Positions 15,543 through 23,806 of a stretch of DNA of 59,694 bases are shown here, piece by piece. The position numbers and the translations under genes are program-made. Within the stretch, counting starts at the first letter, position 1. The number at the start of each line of letters is the position of its first letter. The notes under the pieces are model-generated. The model was not told where the DNA came from, did not search any database, and was given only the letters and a program-made list of their open reading frames with translations. This DNA comes from UMGS1840 sp045661305 (GTDB taxonomy: Bacteria > Bacillota > Clostridia > UMGS1840), in assembly GCA_045661305.1 (NCBI GenBank), contig JAZRFJ010000042.1, forward strand, positions 1 through 59,694, given 5' to 3'.

Positions 15543-16580
15543 ATGAAAATGTCTTTTCGCTGGTACGGTCATGATGACCCTGTTAAAATAGGGTACATAA
15601 GACAGATACCTAATATGAAATCAATCGTTACCGCTGTATATGATGTTCCTGTCGGAGAAGTATGGAGCGAAGAAAGTATTAATGATTTAAAGAAAACTAC
15701 TGAAGATGCAGGTCTTTTGTTTGATGTAATAGAAAGTGTTCCTGTTCACGAGGATATCAAACTTGGAAAACCAACAAGAGATAATTATATCGAAAACTAC
15801 AAGGAAAATATAAGAAGACTCGGAAAAGCAGGAATAAGCTGTATTTGCTATAATTTCATGCCTGATTTTGACTGGACAAGAACACAGCTTGATAAACCAC
15901 TTTTTGATGGCTCAAATGCACTTGTTTATTATATTGACCAGCTTCAGAAGATGGACCCGCTTACAGGTGAATTATCACTTCCTGGTTGGGATGCAAGCTA
16001 TAAAAAAGAAGACTTAAAGGCACTTTTTGATGAGTATGCAAAAATTACTGAGGAAGATTTGTGGAATAATCTTGGGTATTTTTTGAATGAAATTATGCCT
16101 GTTGCTGTTGAATATGGTGTAAAAATGGCAATTCATCCTGATGACCCACCATATCCTATTTTCGGACTTCCAAGAATTATAACATCAGAAGAAAATATTG
16201 ACAGATTTTTAAAATTATACGACCATCCGTATAATGGTCTTACTTTCTGCACAGGCTCACTTGGATGTTGCAGCAAAAATGATATACCGTCGATGGTTGA
16301 CAAATATTCTAAAATGGGAAGAATACATTTTATGCACATCAGAAATGTTAAAAACTTTGATGATGGTAGCTTTGAAGAAACTGCTCATTTTTCAGAATAT
16401 GGCTCACTTGATATTGTTAAGATTGTAGCAATACTCAAGAAAAATAAATTTGACGGATTTATCCGTCCTGACCATGGCAGAATGATTTGGGGTGAAACAG
16501 GAAAACCTGGCTACGGACTTTTTGACCGTGCACTCGGTGCTGCATATATAAACGGTTTGTGGCAGGCAAGTGAAGAATAA
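15543..16580 (+). CDS. uxuA: Mannonate dehydratase
   Basis: Dehydrates D-mannonate to 2-keto-3-deoxygluconate in glucuronate breakdown. 345 residues starting MKMSFRWYG, then DVPVGEVWSEESI, YNFMPDFDWTRT (near residue 100) and AIHPDDPPYPIFGLPRI with metal-binding histidine and aspartate. The C-terminal FDGFIRPDHGRMIWGE is diagnostic of UxuA. It is followed 36 bp later by an SDR oxidoreductase that would feed it mannonate from fructuronate. No ribosome binding site lies immediately upstream. Confidence 0.96.
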   Translation: MKMSFRWYGHDDPVKIGYIRQIPNMKSIVTAVYDVPVGEVWSEESINDLKKTTEDAGLLFDVIESVPVHEDIKLGKPTRDNYIENYKENIRRLGKAGISCICYNFMPDFDWTRTQLDKPLFDGSNALVYYIDQLQKMDPLTGELSLPGWDASYKKEDLKALFDEYAKITEEDLWNNLGYFLNEIMPVAVEYGVKMAIHPDDPPYPIFGLPRIITSEENIDRFLKLYDHPYNGLTFCTGSLGCCSKNDIPSMVDKYSKMGRIHFMHIRNVKNFDDGSFEETAHFSEYGSLDIVKIVAILKKNKFDGFIRPDHGRMIWGETGKPGYGLFDRALGAAYINGLWQASEE

Positions 16581-16616
16581 TATTTTAAATTAAAAATCAG
16601 AAAGGAAGATAAACTT

Positions 16617-17441
16617 ATGGCAGGAATTTTAGAAAATAAAGTAGCTGTTGTTACAGGGGGAGCAGGAATACTTTGCAGTTCATTTGCAAAATGTTTAGCC
16701 GAAAATGGTGCAAAGGTTGCAGTTTTAGATCTTGATTATGACAAAGCAAAGGCTGTTGCTGACGAAATTGGCGGAATAGCTGTTAAAACAAATGTACTTG
16801 ATAAAGAAAGCTTGGAAGAAGCAAGAAATATCGTTACAAAAGAGCTTGGCACTTGCGATATACTTATAAATGGTGCTGGAGGAAATAATCCTAGAGGAAC
16901 AACAACAAAGGATTACTTTGACCTTGCTGACCTTAACAATGAAGAAATAAAAACATTTTTTGACCTTGACCCAAAGGGGATAGAATTTGTATTTAATCTT
17001 AATTTTTTAGGAACACTTATGCCTACACAGGCTTTTGCCAAGGATATGAGTGAGAAAAAAGACGCAGTTATTATAAATGTTTCTTCAATGAACGCATTTT
17101 CTCCTTTAACAAGAATACCTGCGTACAGTGGTGCTAAAGCGGCTATTTCTAACTTTACACAGTGGCTTGCTGTCCATTTTTCAAAGGTTGGAATAAGAGT
17201 AAATGCAATTGCACCTGGATTTTTCATTACTGCACAGAACGAAAAGCTTCTTCTTAATGAAGACGGTTCTTTCACAGAAAGAAGTAAGAAAATTCTTTCA
17301 CAGACTCCGATGGACAGATTTGGAAAACCTGAAGAATTGCTCGGAACATTGATGTTCCTTGTTGATAGTGAAAAATCATCATTTGTAAACGGTGTTATTA
17401 TTCCTGTTGACGGTGGATTTTCAGCATATAGCGGAGTATAA
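16617..17441 (+). CDS. SDR-family D-mannonate oxidoreductase
   Basis: 274 residues of the classical short-chain dehydrogenase fold. It has the nucleotide motif TGGAGILCSS, NGAGGNNP, catalytic Ser in INVSSMNA, Y-x3-K in YSGAKAA and the C-terminal PVDGGFSAYSGV. The long insertion NPRGTTTKDYFDLADL and the position right after uxuA match the SDR-type fructuronate reductases (UxuB/YjmF-like) of Firmicutes, which reduce D-fructuronate to D-mannonate. Substrate is inferred from context. AAAGGA precedes the ATG. A terminator follows at 17467. Confidence 0.88.
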   Translation: MAGILENKVAVVTGGAGILCSSFAKCLAENGAKVAVLDLDYDKAKAVADEIGGIAVKTNVLDKESLEEARNIVTKELGTCDILINGAGGNNPRGTTTKDYFDLADLNNEEIKTFFDLDPKGIEFVFNLNFLGTLMPTQAFAKDMSEKKDAVIINVSSMNAFSPLTRIPAYSGAKAAISNFTQWLAVHFSKVGIRVNAIAPGFFITAQNEKLLLNEDGSFTERSKKILSQTPMDRFGKPEELLGTLMFLVDSEKSSFVNGVIIPVDGGFSAYSGV

Positions 17442-17466
17442 TATATAATACTTTTAATAACCAAAC

Positions 17467-17504
17467 AAAAAAGCCTGTAATGCAACAGCGTTACAGACTT
17501 TTTT
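17467..17504. terminator. Bidirectional terminator between the mannonate genes and mtnN
   Basis: AAAAAAGCCTGTAA and TTACAGACTTTTTT, an 11-12 bp stem with one mismatch and T-runs on both strands, between convergent genes. Confidence 0.8.
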
Positions 17505-17520
17505 GTTGTAAATAAAGCTA

Positions 17521-18204
17521 TTAATATTTTTCGATGAATTTTTTTGTAACCTTAACTGAATTTTCAGCCGCAATAGAACAAAACTCTTCGTAGCTTATAT
17601 GTTCATCAGAAAAACCGTCTGAAATCGAACGGATTATACAGCATTTAACATTATTAACATAACATACATGAGCAATGCTTGCACCTTCCATTTCACAAGC
17701 CACAGCATTGAAGTCATTTTTTAACTGAAGCTTTTTTTCTTTACTTTCAATAAACTGGTCACCTGATACGATTGTTCCGATAACGCTTCCTATTTTTGAA
17801 TCGTCAACACATTTTTTCATTATTGTCATAGCTTCTTCGTCAATAGGGATATATACAATATTAATTCCAGATAACAAGCCTTTCGGGTCACCCAACGGGG
17901 AAGTGTCCATATCATGCTGAACTGCATTTTTTGAAATGACAATATCTGCTATTTTTAAGTTTTCTAAAAGACCGCCTGCTACACCTGTATTTATAATTAT
18001 TTCAGGATTATATGTAAGAATCATTGCTTCTGCACAAATAGCTGCAAAAACCTTTCCTATCCCTGAACATGCACAAACAACATCTTTCCCATACATTTTT
18101 CCGCTTACAAATTCTATATTACTTATTTTTTTAATTTTTATATCCGATAAGCTTTCCTTAATTTTTGCAATTTCAATTTCCATTGCACCTATAATACCAA
18201 TCAT
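17521..18204 (-). CDS. mtnN: 5'-methylthioadenosine/S-adenosylhomocysteine nucleosidase
   Basis: Hydrolyses MTA and SAH, releasing adenine and S-ribosylhomocysteine, the substrate of LuxS encoded just upstream. 227 residues with MIGIIGAMEIEI at the start, NTGVAGGL near residue 72, MEGASIAHVC (substrate-binding ME) and the catalytic Asp in RSISDGFSD. It is the last gene of the operon with luxS and maf, 12 bp after luxS. Confidence 0.96.
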   Translation of the reverse strand: MIGIIGAMEIEIAKIKESLSDIKIKKISNIEFVSGKMYGKDVVCACSGIGKVFAAICAEAMILTYNPEIIINTGVAGGLLENLKIADIVISKNAVQHDMDTSPLGDPKGLLSGINIVYIPIDEEAMTIMKKCVDDSKIGSVIGTIVSGDQFIESKEKKLQLKNDFNAVACEMEGASIAHVCYVNNVKCCIIRSISDGFSDEHISYEEFCSIAAENSVKVTKKFIEKY

Positions 18205-18216
18205 TGTTATTCTCCT

Positions 18217-18684
18217 TTATTCTGGATAATTTGTATCTATCTTTTCATACGATAAAAGTGTTTCCAAATATTTTTTACATTCCTTTTTAGCTGTAGTTAA
18301 ATCAAGATTGAGATAGTTACCACATTCTTTTTGTTTTGCACCAAACATTTCTCCATCGTGATTAATTATGTTTTTTAATGTGTTAAGTATAACAGATATT
18401 GTTTTTTCTTCATCGTTGTTTCTTAAAAGAAGATAAAATCCTGTCTGACACCCCATAGGTCCAAAATATATTACATCATCTTTAATTTCAGAATTTCTTA
18501 TATAGGTTGCAAACATATGTTCAACACTATGCATCGTAATATTATCCATATAATCGTTGTTATTTGGTTTTCTTGTTCTTAAATCATATGTTGTTATATC
18601 GCCGTCAATTCTTGAAATATAAATTCCTGGTACAATTTTGTCATGGTCTACTGTAAAGCTTGTTATTTTGTTTATTTTATCCAT
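18217..18684 (-). CDS. luxS: S-ribosylhomocysteine lyase LuxS
   Basis: Splits S-ribosylhomocysteine into homocysteine and DPD, the precursor of autoinducer 2. 155 residues. The metal site is visible as HSVEH (HxxEH) near residues 52-56 and the cysteine in KQKECGNYLN, with the active-site segment GPMGCQTGF. It sits directly upstream of mtnN, which makes its substrate, so the pair forms the SAH-recycling arm of the methyl cycle. Whether AI-2 is used as a signal here cannot be told. Confidence 0.97.
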   Translation of the reverse strand: MDKINKITSFTVDHDKIVPGIYISRIDGDITTYDLRTRKPNNNDYMDNITMHSVEHMFATYIRNSEIKDDVIYFGPMGCQTGFYLLLRNNDEEKTISVILNTLKNIINHDGEMFGAKQKECGNYLNLDLTTAKKECKKYLETLLSYEKIDTNYPE

Positions 18685-18702
18685 TTTTTTAAAAACCTCA
18701 TT

Positions 18703-19239
18703 TCATTTTAGTCGTCTGTAAACTTCGCCAACAGGAAGTCCTACAACACTCGAATAATCTCCAATAATTTCTTTTACAAAAAGCATACCTTTACCTTGTA
18801 TTGCATATGCTCCTGCCTTATCTTTATATTCATCGTTTTTTAAATAGTTTTCTATATCGTTATCACTAAGCTCATAGAACACTACTTTTGTTTCAACGCT
18901 GAATGTTTCAACTTCATTTTCTTTTATAATAGTAACACCTGTAAAAACACTATGTGTTCGTCCTGAAAGCTTTTTTAAAATATCTTTTGCATTTTCCTTT
19001 GAAGCGGGCTTTCCTAAAATCTCTCCGTCAATAGATACAACTGTGTCAGAACCGATTATAGTATCACAACCGTTTTTTAAATCAAGAGCTTTAATACGGC
19101 TTAAGTATTCGACTGTTTCTTTGGGAGTAAAACCTTTTGGCACAATTTCCTCGCAAGAGGAGGGGATTACCTTAAATTCAAGTCCTGTAAGTTCAAGAAG
19201 CTCTTTTCTTCTTGGGGAAGCAGATGCAAGTATAAGCAT
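18703..19239 (-). CDS. maf: Maf-family nucleotide pyrophosphatase
   Basis: Hydrolyses non-canonical or modified nucleoside triphosphates (dTTP/UTP or modified pyrimidines depending on the subclass) and is linked to septum control in B. subtilis. 178 residues with ASASPRRKELLELTG at the start, EYLSRIKA, GSDTVVSIDGEILGKPAS, GRTHSVFTGV and YAIQGKG. It starts one base after the stop of the upstream lipoprotein gene, suggesting translational coupling. Confidence 0.95.
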   Translation of the reverse strand: MLILASASPRRKELLELTGLEFKVIPSSCEEIVPKGFTPKETVEYLSRIKALDLKNGCDTIIGSDTVVSIDGEILGKPASKENAKDILKKLSGRTHSVFTGVTIIKENEVETFSVETKVVFYELSDNDIENYLKNDEYKDKAGAYAIQGKGMLFVKEIIGDYSSVVGLPVGEVYRRLK

Positions 19240-19240
19240 T

Positions 19241-20101
19241 TTAATTTATTCCTTTCTTTAATGTCAGCGATACTCCATTTGATACAAAAGTATAATCATT
19301 TTCAAAGCTTAAATAAAGTTCCATATTCTTTTTCCTTAAAAAATTCCTTGTTACATAATTTGCAGGAGCGTTTTTAGAACAAGTTATGTAGCAATATGAA
19401 GGATTTGATTTTTTTATGAATGTTTTTAAAGTCTTATTATACTTTGTTTTACCAGGAATTTTTATAAAATCGGCACGAATATTTTTTTCTGTATTTTCTG
19501 TAATATGCGATAATCTTTCTTCTTTTATATTTCCTAAAAATAAAAAGCAGTTTTCAAAATGTGTAATTTTAAATACCAATGAGCAATTTTGTGGGTCATT
19601 TTTATAATAAGAATTGTCACAACCGAAAAAATCAAGTGTTATATTACCAATACTGATAGTTTCATCATTTTTTACAGACAGGGGAGTGATATTTTTAAAT
19701 TTCAGTGTTTCTTTGTATGTTTTATATATTTCCGAATTTTTTGGAATATAAGACGGCTCAACGATATTCTTTACATCAAGCTTTCTTAAAATAACACTTG
19801 CACCATTAAGATTGTCTTTAGAAAAATCTGTTAATATAAGATAATCAATCTTTTGTGCATTTTGGTTCTTTAAAAACTCTACTGTATCCTTTATATTTTC
19901 TTTTTGTGAACAATTTATAACGATATTGCAGTTATCTTCTTTTATAAGATAACAATCGCCGTTTTGAGATTTCATTGATTTTAAAATAAGATTGCCTTTT
20001 GGGGTAATATTTTTTTTATTTATATCTTTTTTATCATATTGACAACCGCTTAAAAAAAATAAATGTAAAATAAAAAAAACACAAAAAAATTTCTTTACCA
20101 T
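19241..20101 (-). CDS. Lipoprotein with degenerate ComEC-like metallo-beta-lactamase fold
   Basis: 286 residues from the ATG nine bases after AAAGG (an ATG three codons earlier is too close). A hydrophobic leader ends in the lipobox LSGC, so it is probably anchored outside the membrane. The rest follows the ComEC/Rec2-type metallo-beta-lactamase layout, but the HxHxDH metal motif reads LTDFSKDNLNG and the usual GD of the third motif reads GN (LFLGNIKEE). Catalysis is therefore unlikely; it may be a binding protein. First gene of the operon with maf, luxS and mtnN. Confidence 0.7.
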   Translation of the reverse strand: MVKKFFCVFFILHLFFLSGCQYDKKDINKKNITPKGNLILKSMKSQNGDCYLIKEDNCNIVINCSQKENIKDTVEFLKNQNAQKIDYLILTDFSKDNLNGASVILRKLDVKNIVEPSYIPKNSEIYKTYKETLKFKNITPLSVKNDETISIGNITLDFFGCDNSYYKNDPQNCSLVFKITHFENCFLFLGNIKEERLSHITENTEKNIRADFIKIPGKTKYNKTLKTFIKKSNPSYCYITCSKNAPANYVTRNFLRKKNMELYLSFENDYTFVSNGVSLTLKKGIN

Positions 20102-20167
20102 TTTTATCATCCTTTCATTTTTAAAATTATGCGTTATATTATGAAAAGATGAGAAATATTCTTCTAA

Positions 20168-20196
20168 ATTATAGCATTTACTATGATTTTTGTCAA
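20168..20196 (-). promoter_or_regulatory. Promoter of the lipoprotein-maf-luxS-mtnN operon
   Basis: Minus-strand TTGACA (20191-20196), 17-bp spacer, TATAAT (20168-20173). Confidence 0.7.
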
Positions 20197-20210
20197 GAAT
20201 ATTTAGCTTT

Positions 20211-20216
20211 TATAAT
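20211..20216 (+). promoter_or_regulatory. Perfect -10 box just before the 277-bp inverted-repeat element
   Basis: TATAAT on the plus strand, 10 bp before the first base of the inverted repeat at 20227. A weak -35 (TTGTCA, 20190-20195) has only a 15-bp spacer. It would start an RNA at about the beginning of the element. Confidence 0.35.
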
Positions 20217-20226
20217 GAATACTATT

Positions 20227-20503
20227 TAGCGTAACAGTAGTCGAACCTAATATGCCTTAAACTTGTTAAATTTGCGTCTTTTTTGTTTGTCAATTTTGCA
20301 AGGAGTAAGCCTTGCTGCAATTTCCGCATAAAAATTACATCAAATTCTACTGCGTTTAAGGTCGCAGAGTTTAAAAATAAGAAATTTTGATATAAGACAA
20401 AGAAAATTCAAAAATTATACTGTCGTATGTTTGCAGAATTTTCTGCAGTATTATGCTAAATTTCTATTTTTAAACCATATCAGGTTCAGCTACTGTTACG
20501 CTA
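20227..20503. repeat. 277-bp element with 28-bp terminal inverted repeats and internal hairpins
   Basis: The left end 20227-20254 and right end 20476-20503 are inverted repeats: 14 bp perfect (TAGCGTAACAGTAG with CTACTGTTACGCTA), then 14 bp with three mismatches. Inside are hairpins GCAAGG/CCTTGC (near 20298-20315), CTGCG/CGCAG (near 20363-20380) and TGCAGA/TCTGCA (near 20433-20448). No open reading frame of note. It looks like a MITE-type element or a large multi-branched RNA. No clear target duplication is visible. It fills most of the 432-bp gap before spoIIP. Confidence 0.65.
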
Positions 20504-20533
20504 GCATAAAAAAACAAAAAGGCGGTAAGAAAA

Positions 20534-21589
20534 TTGAAAAAAAATTTTATAATTACAGTAAATAATTTTATGACAAAAATAGTTATTGTTTTGATATTTA
20601 TTATAGTAAGCTTATTATTATTTAACTTAGGGATAGTTAAAAATACATTTAATGCTATGGCAAGAGAAGCGGTTTTTATGGAAAAAAGAGAGGCTTTTTC
20701 CGAGATTATAATTCCAAAAAATTCTACAGTTATTTGTATGTTAACTAACTCACAGGGAAAAAATATTAATATTGCAAAAGATAATATGAAACCTCAAAAA
20801 GAAATTGAAAATGAAAAAACTGAAGTTGAAAAAACAGAAAATGAGCCGGCAAATGTTGATTTCTCAAAAGAGAAATCCTCGATAAGTGTTGTTAACAATA
20901 ATATTATAGTATCTAACGCAGCCAAAAAAAGCTTTGATATAAATAGTATTCTTTCACTTCCGCTTCAATTCAAAAAAACAGATGGATATAAAGTTCTTAT
21001 TATACATACTCACACAACAGAAAGCTATATGCCTGATGACAGAAATAATAATCCCGAAAAAAATATAACAAGAGTAGGTGAGGAGTTTGCGCATGTTTTG
21101 AATGAAAAAGGTATAAAAACATTACACGAAAAAACTGTTCATGATGTACCATATAGTAAATCATATATAAATGAACAAAAATCTATTGAAAAAATCCTTG
21201 CCGAGCATCCGTCAATAGAAGTCATAATAGATGTACACCGTGATGCACTTTATAATTCAAAAAATGAAAAAATAAAACCTGTTACCACAATAAATGGCAA
21301 AAAAGTTGCTCAGGTTATGCTTGTTTGCGGAACAGATGCTATGGGACTTCCCCATAATAATTGGAAAAGTTGTTTTTCTTTTGCACTCAAGCTCCAGAAT
21401 GATATGAACAAAAACTATCCTAATTTTGCTCGTCCTGTTAATTTGAGAGAAGAAAGATTTAACACTCATATGACAGCAAATTCAGTGATTTTTGAAATAG
21501 GAGCAAACGGAAATACTTTAGAAGAAGCTGTTTTAGCAGGTCACTATGCAGCTTTAAGTATAGCAAATGTTTTAAACAGCGGAAAATAA
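20534..21589 (+). CDS. spoIIP: Stage II sporulation protein P
   Basis: Peptidoglycan amidase/endopeptidase that works with SpoIID and SpoIIM in septal thinning and engulfment of the forespore. 351 residues: a membrane anchor near residues 13-33, a low-complexity Lys/Glu linker (about 95-130), then the SpoIIP domain with HTHTTESY, VIIDVHRDAL and a C-terminal FEIGANGNTLEEA. The start is a TTG, with AGGCGG about nine bases upstream. It shows that the organism belongs to a sporulating lineage. I could not identify a convincing sigma-E promoter. Confidence 0.92.
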   Translation: MKKNFIITVNNFMTKIVIVLIFIIVSLLLFNLGIVKNTFNAMAREAVFMEKREAFSEIIIPKNSTVICMLTNSQGKNINIAKDNMKPQKEIENEKTEVEKTENEPANVDFSKEKSSISVVNNNIIVSNAAKKSFDINSILSLPLQFKKTDGYKVLIIHTHTTESYMPDDRNNNPEKNITRVGEEFAHVLNEKGIKTLHEKTVHDVPYSKSYINEQKSIEKILAEHPSIEVIIDVHRDALYNSKNEKIKPVTTINGKKVAQVMLVCGTDAMGLPHNNWKSCFSFALKLQNDMNKNYPNFARPVNLREERFNTHMTANSVIFEIGANGNTLEEAVLAGHYAALSIANVLNSGK

Positions 21590-21703
21590 AGTAAATTTTA
21601 ATTTAAAATTATATCAAAAACATCAAAAAAGAGAAAACGAAAGAAAAATCGAGAAAATGCCTAAAAAATGTATTTATTTAACAAAAATAGCCTATAATCG
21701 AAA

Positions 21704-21731
21704 TTGAAAAAAGGGGAAAATTTGGTATAAT
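21704..21731 (+). promoter_or_regulatory. SigA promoter of groESL
   Basis: TTGAAA (21704-21709), 16-bp spacer, TATAAT (21726-21731), immediately before the CIRCE operator. Confidence 0.8.
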
Positions 21732-21735
21732 ACCA

Positions 21736-21762
21736 TTAGCACTCATTAAAAGAGAGTGCTAA
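21736..21762 (+). promoter_or_regulatory. CIRCE operator (HrcA-binding site)
   Basis: TTAGCACTC, nine bases, GAGTGCTAA: a perfect match to the CIRCE consensus. It overlaps the expected transcription start of groESL, so the operon is repressed by HrcA and induced by heat or protein unfolding. Confidence 0.97.
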
Positions 21763-21805
21763 TAAAAAGTTTAAAATTACAACATATAAAATGGAGGTAA
21801 CCAAA

Positions 21806-22090
21806 ATGAAACTCAATCCTACAAGTGATAATGTAGTAGTAAAAATGACAGAAGTTGAGGAAACAACTGCAAGCGGTATTATTTTAGCAGGAACTGCGAA
21901 AGAAAAACCACAGATTGCAGAAGTTGTTGCAGTTGGACCCGGCGGAATAGTTGAAGGCAAAGAAGTTAAAATGGAAGTGAAAACAGGGGATAAGATTATA
22001 ATGCGTCAATATAGCGGAACAACAGTTAAGCTTGACGGCGAAGAATATATTATCATTAAACAGGCTGATATTTTAGCAACTGTTGAATAA
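21806..22090 (+). CDS. groES: Co-chaperonin GroES
   Basis: 94-residue heptameric lid of the GroEL chamber. MKLNPTSDNVVVK, the mobile loop TTASGIILAGTAKEKPQ and the terminal EEYIIIKQADILATVE are typical. The upstream ATG at 21791 is part of the ribosome binding site GGAGGT, so the ATG at 21806 is the true start. First gene of the CIRCE-controlled groESL operon, 20 bp before groEL. Confidence 0.98.
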   Translation: MKLNPTSDNVVVKMTEVEETTASGIILAGTAKEKPQIAEVVAVGPGGIVEGKEVKMEVKTGDKIIMRQYSGTTVKLDGEEYIIIKQADILATVE

Positions 22091-22110
22091 TTTGAAAGGA
22101 AGTATTTAAA

Positions 22111-23742
22111 ATGGCTAAACAGATTATATACGGAGACGAAGCAAGAAAAGCTTTAGAAAGCGGAATTAACAAGCTTGCAGATACAGTAAAAATTACATTA
22201 GGACCAAAAGGCAGAAATGTTGTTTTGGAAAAAAAATTCGGTGCACCGCTTATTACAAATGACGGTGTTTCAATTGCAAAAGAAATTGAACTTGAAGATG
22301 CGTTTGAAAACATGGGTGCTCAGCTTATAAAAGAGGTTGCAACAAAAACTAATGATGTTGCAGGTGACGGTACAACAACAGCTACGCTTTTAGCACAGGC
22401 ATTTGTAAGAGAAGGCCTTAAAAACATTGCTGCCGGTGCAAATCCTATGATTGTTAAAAAAGGTATTGCTTTAGCAGTTGAAAAAGCAGTTGAAGAAATT
22501 AAAGCAAATTCAAGAAAAGTAAATGGTAAAGATGATATAGCAAAGGTTGCTTCAATTTCATCTGCTGACGAATATATAGGCGGACTTATTGCTGATGCTA
22601 TGGAAAAAGTAAGTGCAGACGGTGTTATTACTGTTGAAGAATCCAAGACAGCAGAAACATTATGTGAAGTTGTTGAGGGTATGCAATTTGACAGAGGATA
22701 TATCTCACCTTACATGGTAACTGATACAGACAAAATGGAAGCCGTTCTTGATGATGCATGCATACTTATTACCGATAAGAAAATCTCTTCAATTCAGGAT
22801 TTACTTCCTCTTTTAGAGCAAATCGTTCAGCAAGGCAAAAAACTCCTTATTATCGCTGAAGATATTGAGGGTGAAGCGCTTACAACACTCGTTCTTAATA
22901 AATTAAGAGGAACTTTTACTTGTGTTGCTGTTAAAGCACCTGGCTTTGGTGACAGAAGAAAAGAAATGCTCAGAGATATCGCTATTTTGACAGGCGGAGA
23001 AGTTATTTCTGATGAACTTGGTTTAGATATAAAAGAAACAACTATCGACCAGCTTGGTAAAGCTAAACAGATTAAAGTACAGAAAGAAAATACTATTATT
23101 GTTGACGGTGCCGGAAATAGTGAAGATATTAAAGCAAGAGTTTCACAGATTAAGGGACAGTTAGAAGAAACAACATCAGAATTTGATAAAGAAAAGCTTC
23201 AGGAAAGACTTGCAAAGCTTGCAGGCGGTGTTGCAGTTATAAGAGTAGGTGCGGCAACTGAAACTGAAATGAAAGAGAAAAAACTCAGAATTGAAGACGC
23301 ACTTGCTGCAACAAAAGCTGCTGTTGAAGAAGGAATAGTTGCAGGTGGCGGAACAGCTTATTTGAATGCTCTTCCTGTTGTAAAGAATTTATTAGATAAT
23401 ACTGAAGGCGATGAAAAGACAGGTGTTATGATAGTTCTTAAAGCTCTTGAAGAACCTGTAAGACAAATTGCTAAAAATGCCGGTTTAGAAGGCTCAGTTA
23501 TAGTTGATAAAATTTTAAATAGTGAGAAAAATGTTGGCTTTGATGCTTATAACGAAGAATATTGCAATATGCTTGAAAAAGGTATTGTTGACCCTACAAA
23601 GGTTACAAGAAGTGCGTTACAAAATGCTTCATCTGTTGCTGCAATGGTGCTTACAACAGAAAGCTTAGTTGCAGAAATAAAAGAACCTGAACCACCGGCA
23701 CCTGCTGCACCAGGAATGGGCGGTATGGGCGGAATGTATTAA
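22111..23742 (+). CDS. groEL: Chaperonin GroEL
   Basis: 543-residue subunit of the double-ring ATP-dependent folding machine. MAKQIIYGDEARKALESGINKLADTV at the start, ATP-binding GDGTTTATLLAQA (near residue 87), GGGTAYLNALP in the second equatorial segment and the GGMGGMY tail are standard. It shares the CIRCE/HrcA control of groES and ends at a strong terminator. Confidence 0.99.
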   Translation: MAKQIIYGDEARKALESGINKLADTVKITLGPKGRNVVLEKKFGAPLITNDGVSIAKEIELEDAFENMGAQLIKEVATKTNDVAGDGTTTATLLAQAFVREGLKNIAAGANPMIVKKGIALAVEKAVEEIKANSRKVNGKDDIAKVASISSADEYIGGLIADAMEKVSADGVITVEESKTAETLCEVVEGMQFDRGYISPYMVTDTDKMEAVLDDACILITDKKISSIQDLLPLLEQIVQQGKKLLIIAEDIEGEALTTLVLNKLRGTFTCVAVKAPGFGDRRKEMLRDIAILTGGEVISDELGLDIKETTIDQLGKAKQIKVQKENTIIVDGAGNSEDIKARVSQIKGQLEETTSEFDKEKLQERLAKLAGGVAVIRVGAATETEMKEKKLRIEDALAATKAAVEEGIVAGGGTAYLNALPVVKNLLDNTEGDEKTGVMIVLKALEEPVRQIAKNAGLEGSVIVDKILNSEKNVGFDAYNEEYCNMLEKGIVDPTKVTRSALQNASSVAAMVLTTESLVAEIKEPEPPAPAAPGMGGMGGMY

Positions 23743-23766
23743 AATCCGTAAAACACATAAAAAAAT

Positions 23767-23804
23767 GAGCTGTTTAAAAATATTTTAAACAGCTCGCTTT
23801 TTTT
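23767..23804. terminator. Bidirectional terminator between groEL and corA
   Basis: GAGCTGTTTAAAA and TTTTAAACAGCTC, a 13-bp stem with T-runs on both strands, between two convergent genes. Confidence 0.9.
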
Positions 23805-23806
23805 AG

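Noticed and set aside
18217..18684. luxS as proof of quorum sensing
   Set aside because: Position with mtnN is fully explained by methyl-cycle recycling; no AI-2 receptor or exporter is seen.
22320..22646. Antisense open frames inside groEL, purL, guaA, valS and other conserved genes
   Set aside because: They mirror the codon structure of well-identified genes on the other strand and have no ribosome binding site or recognisable product.
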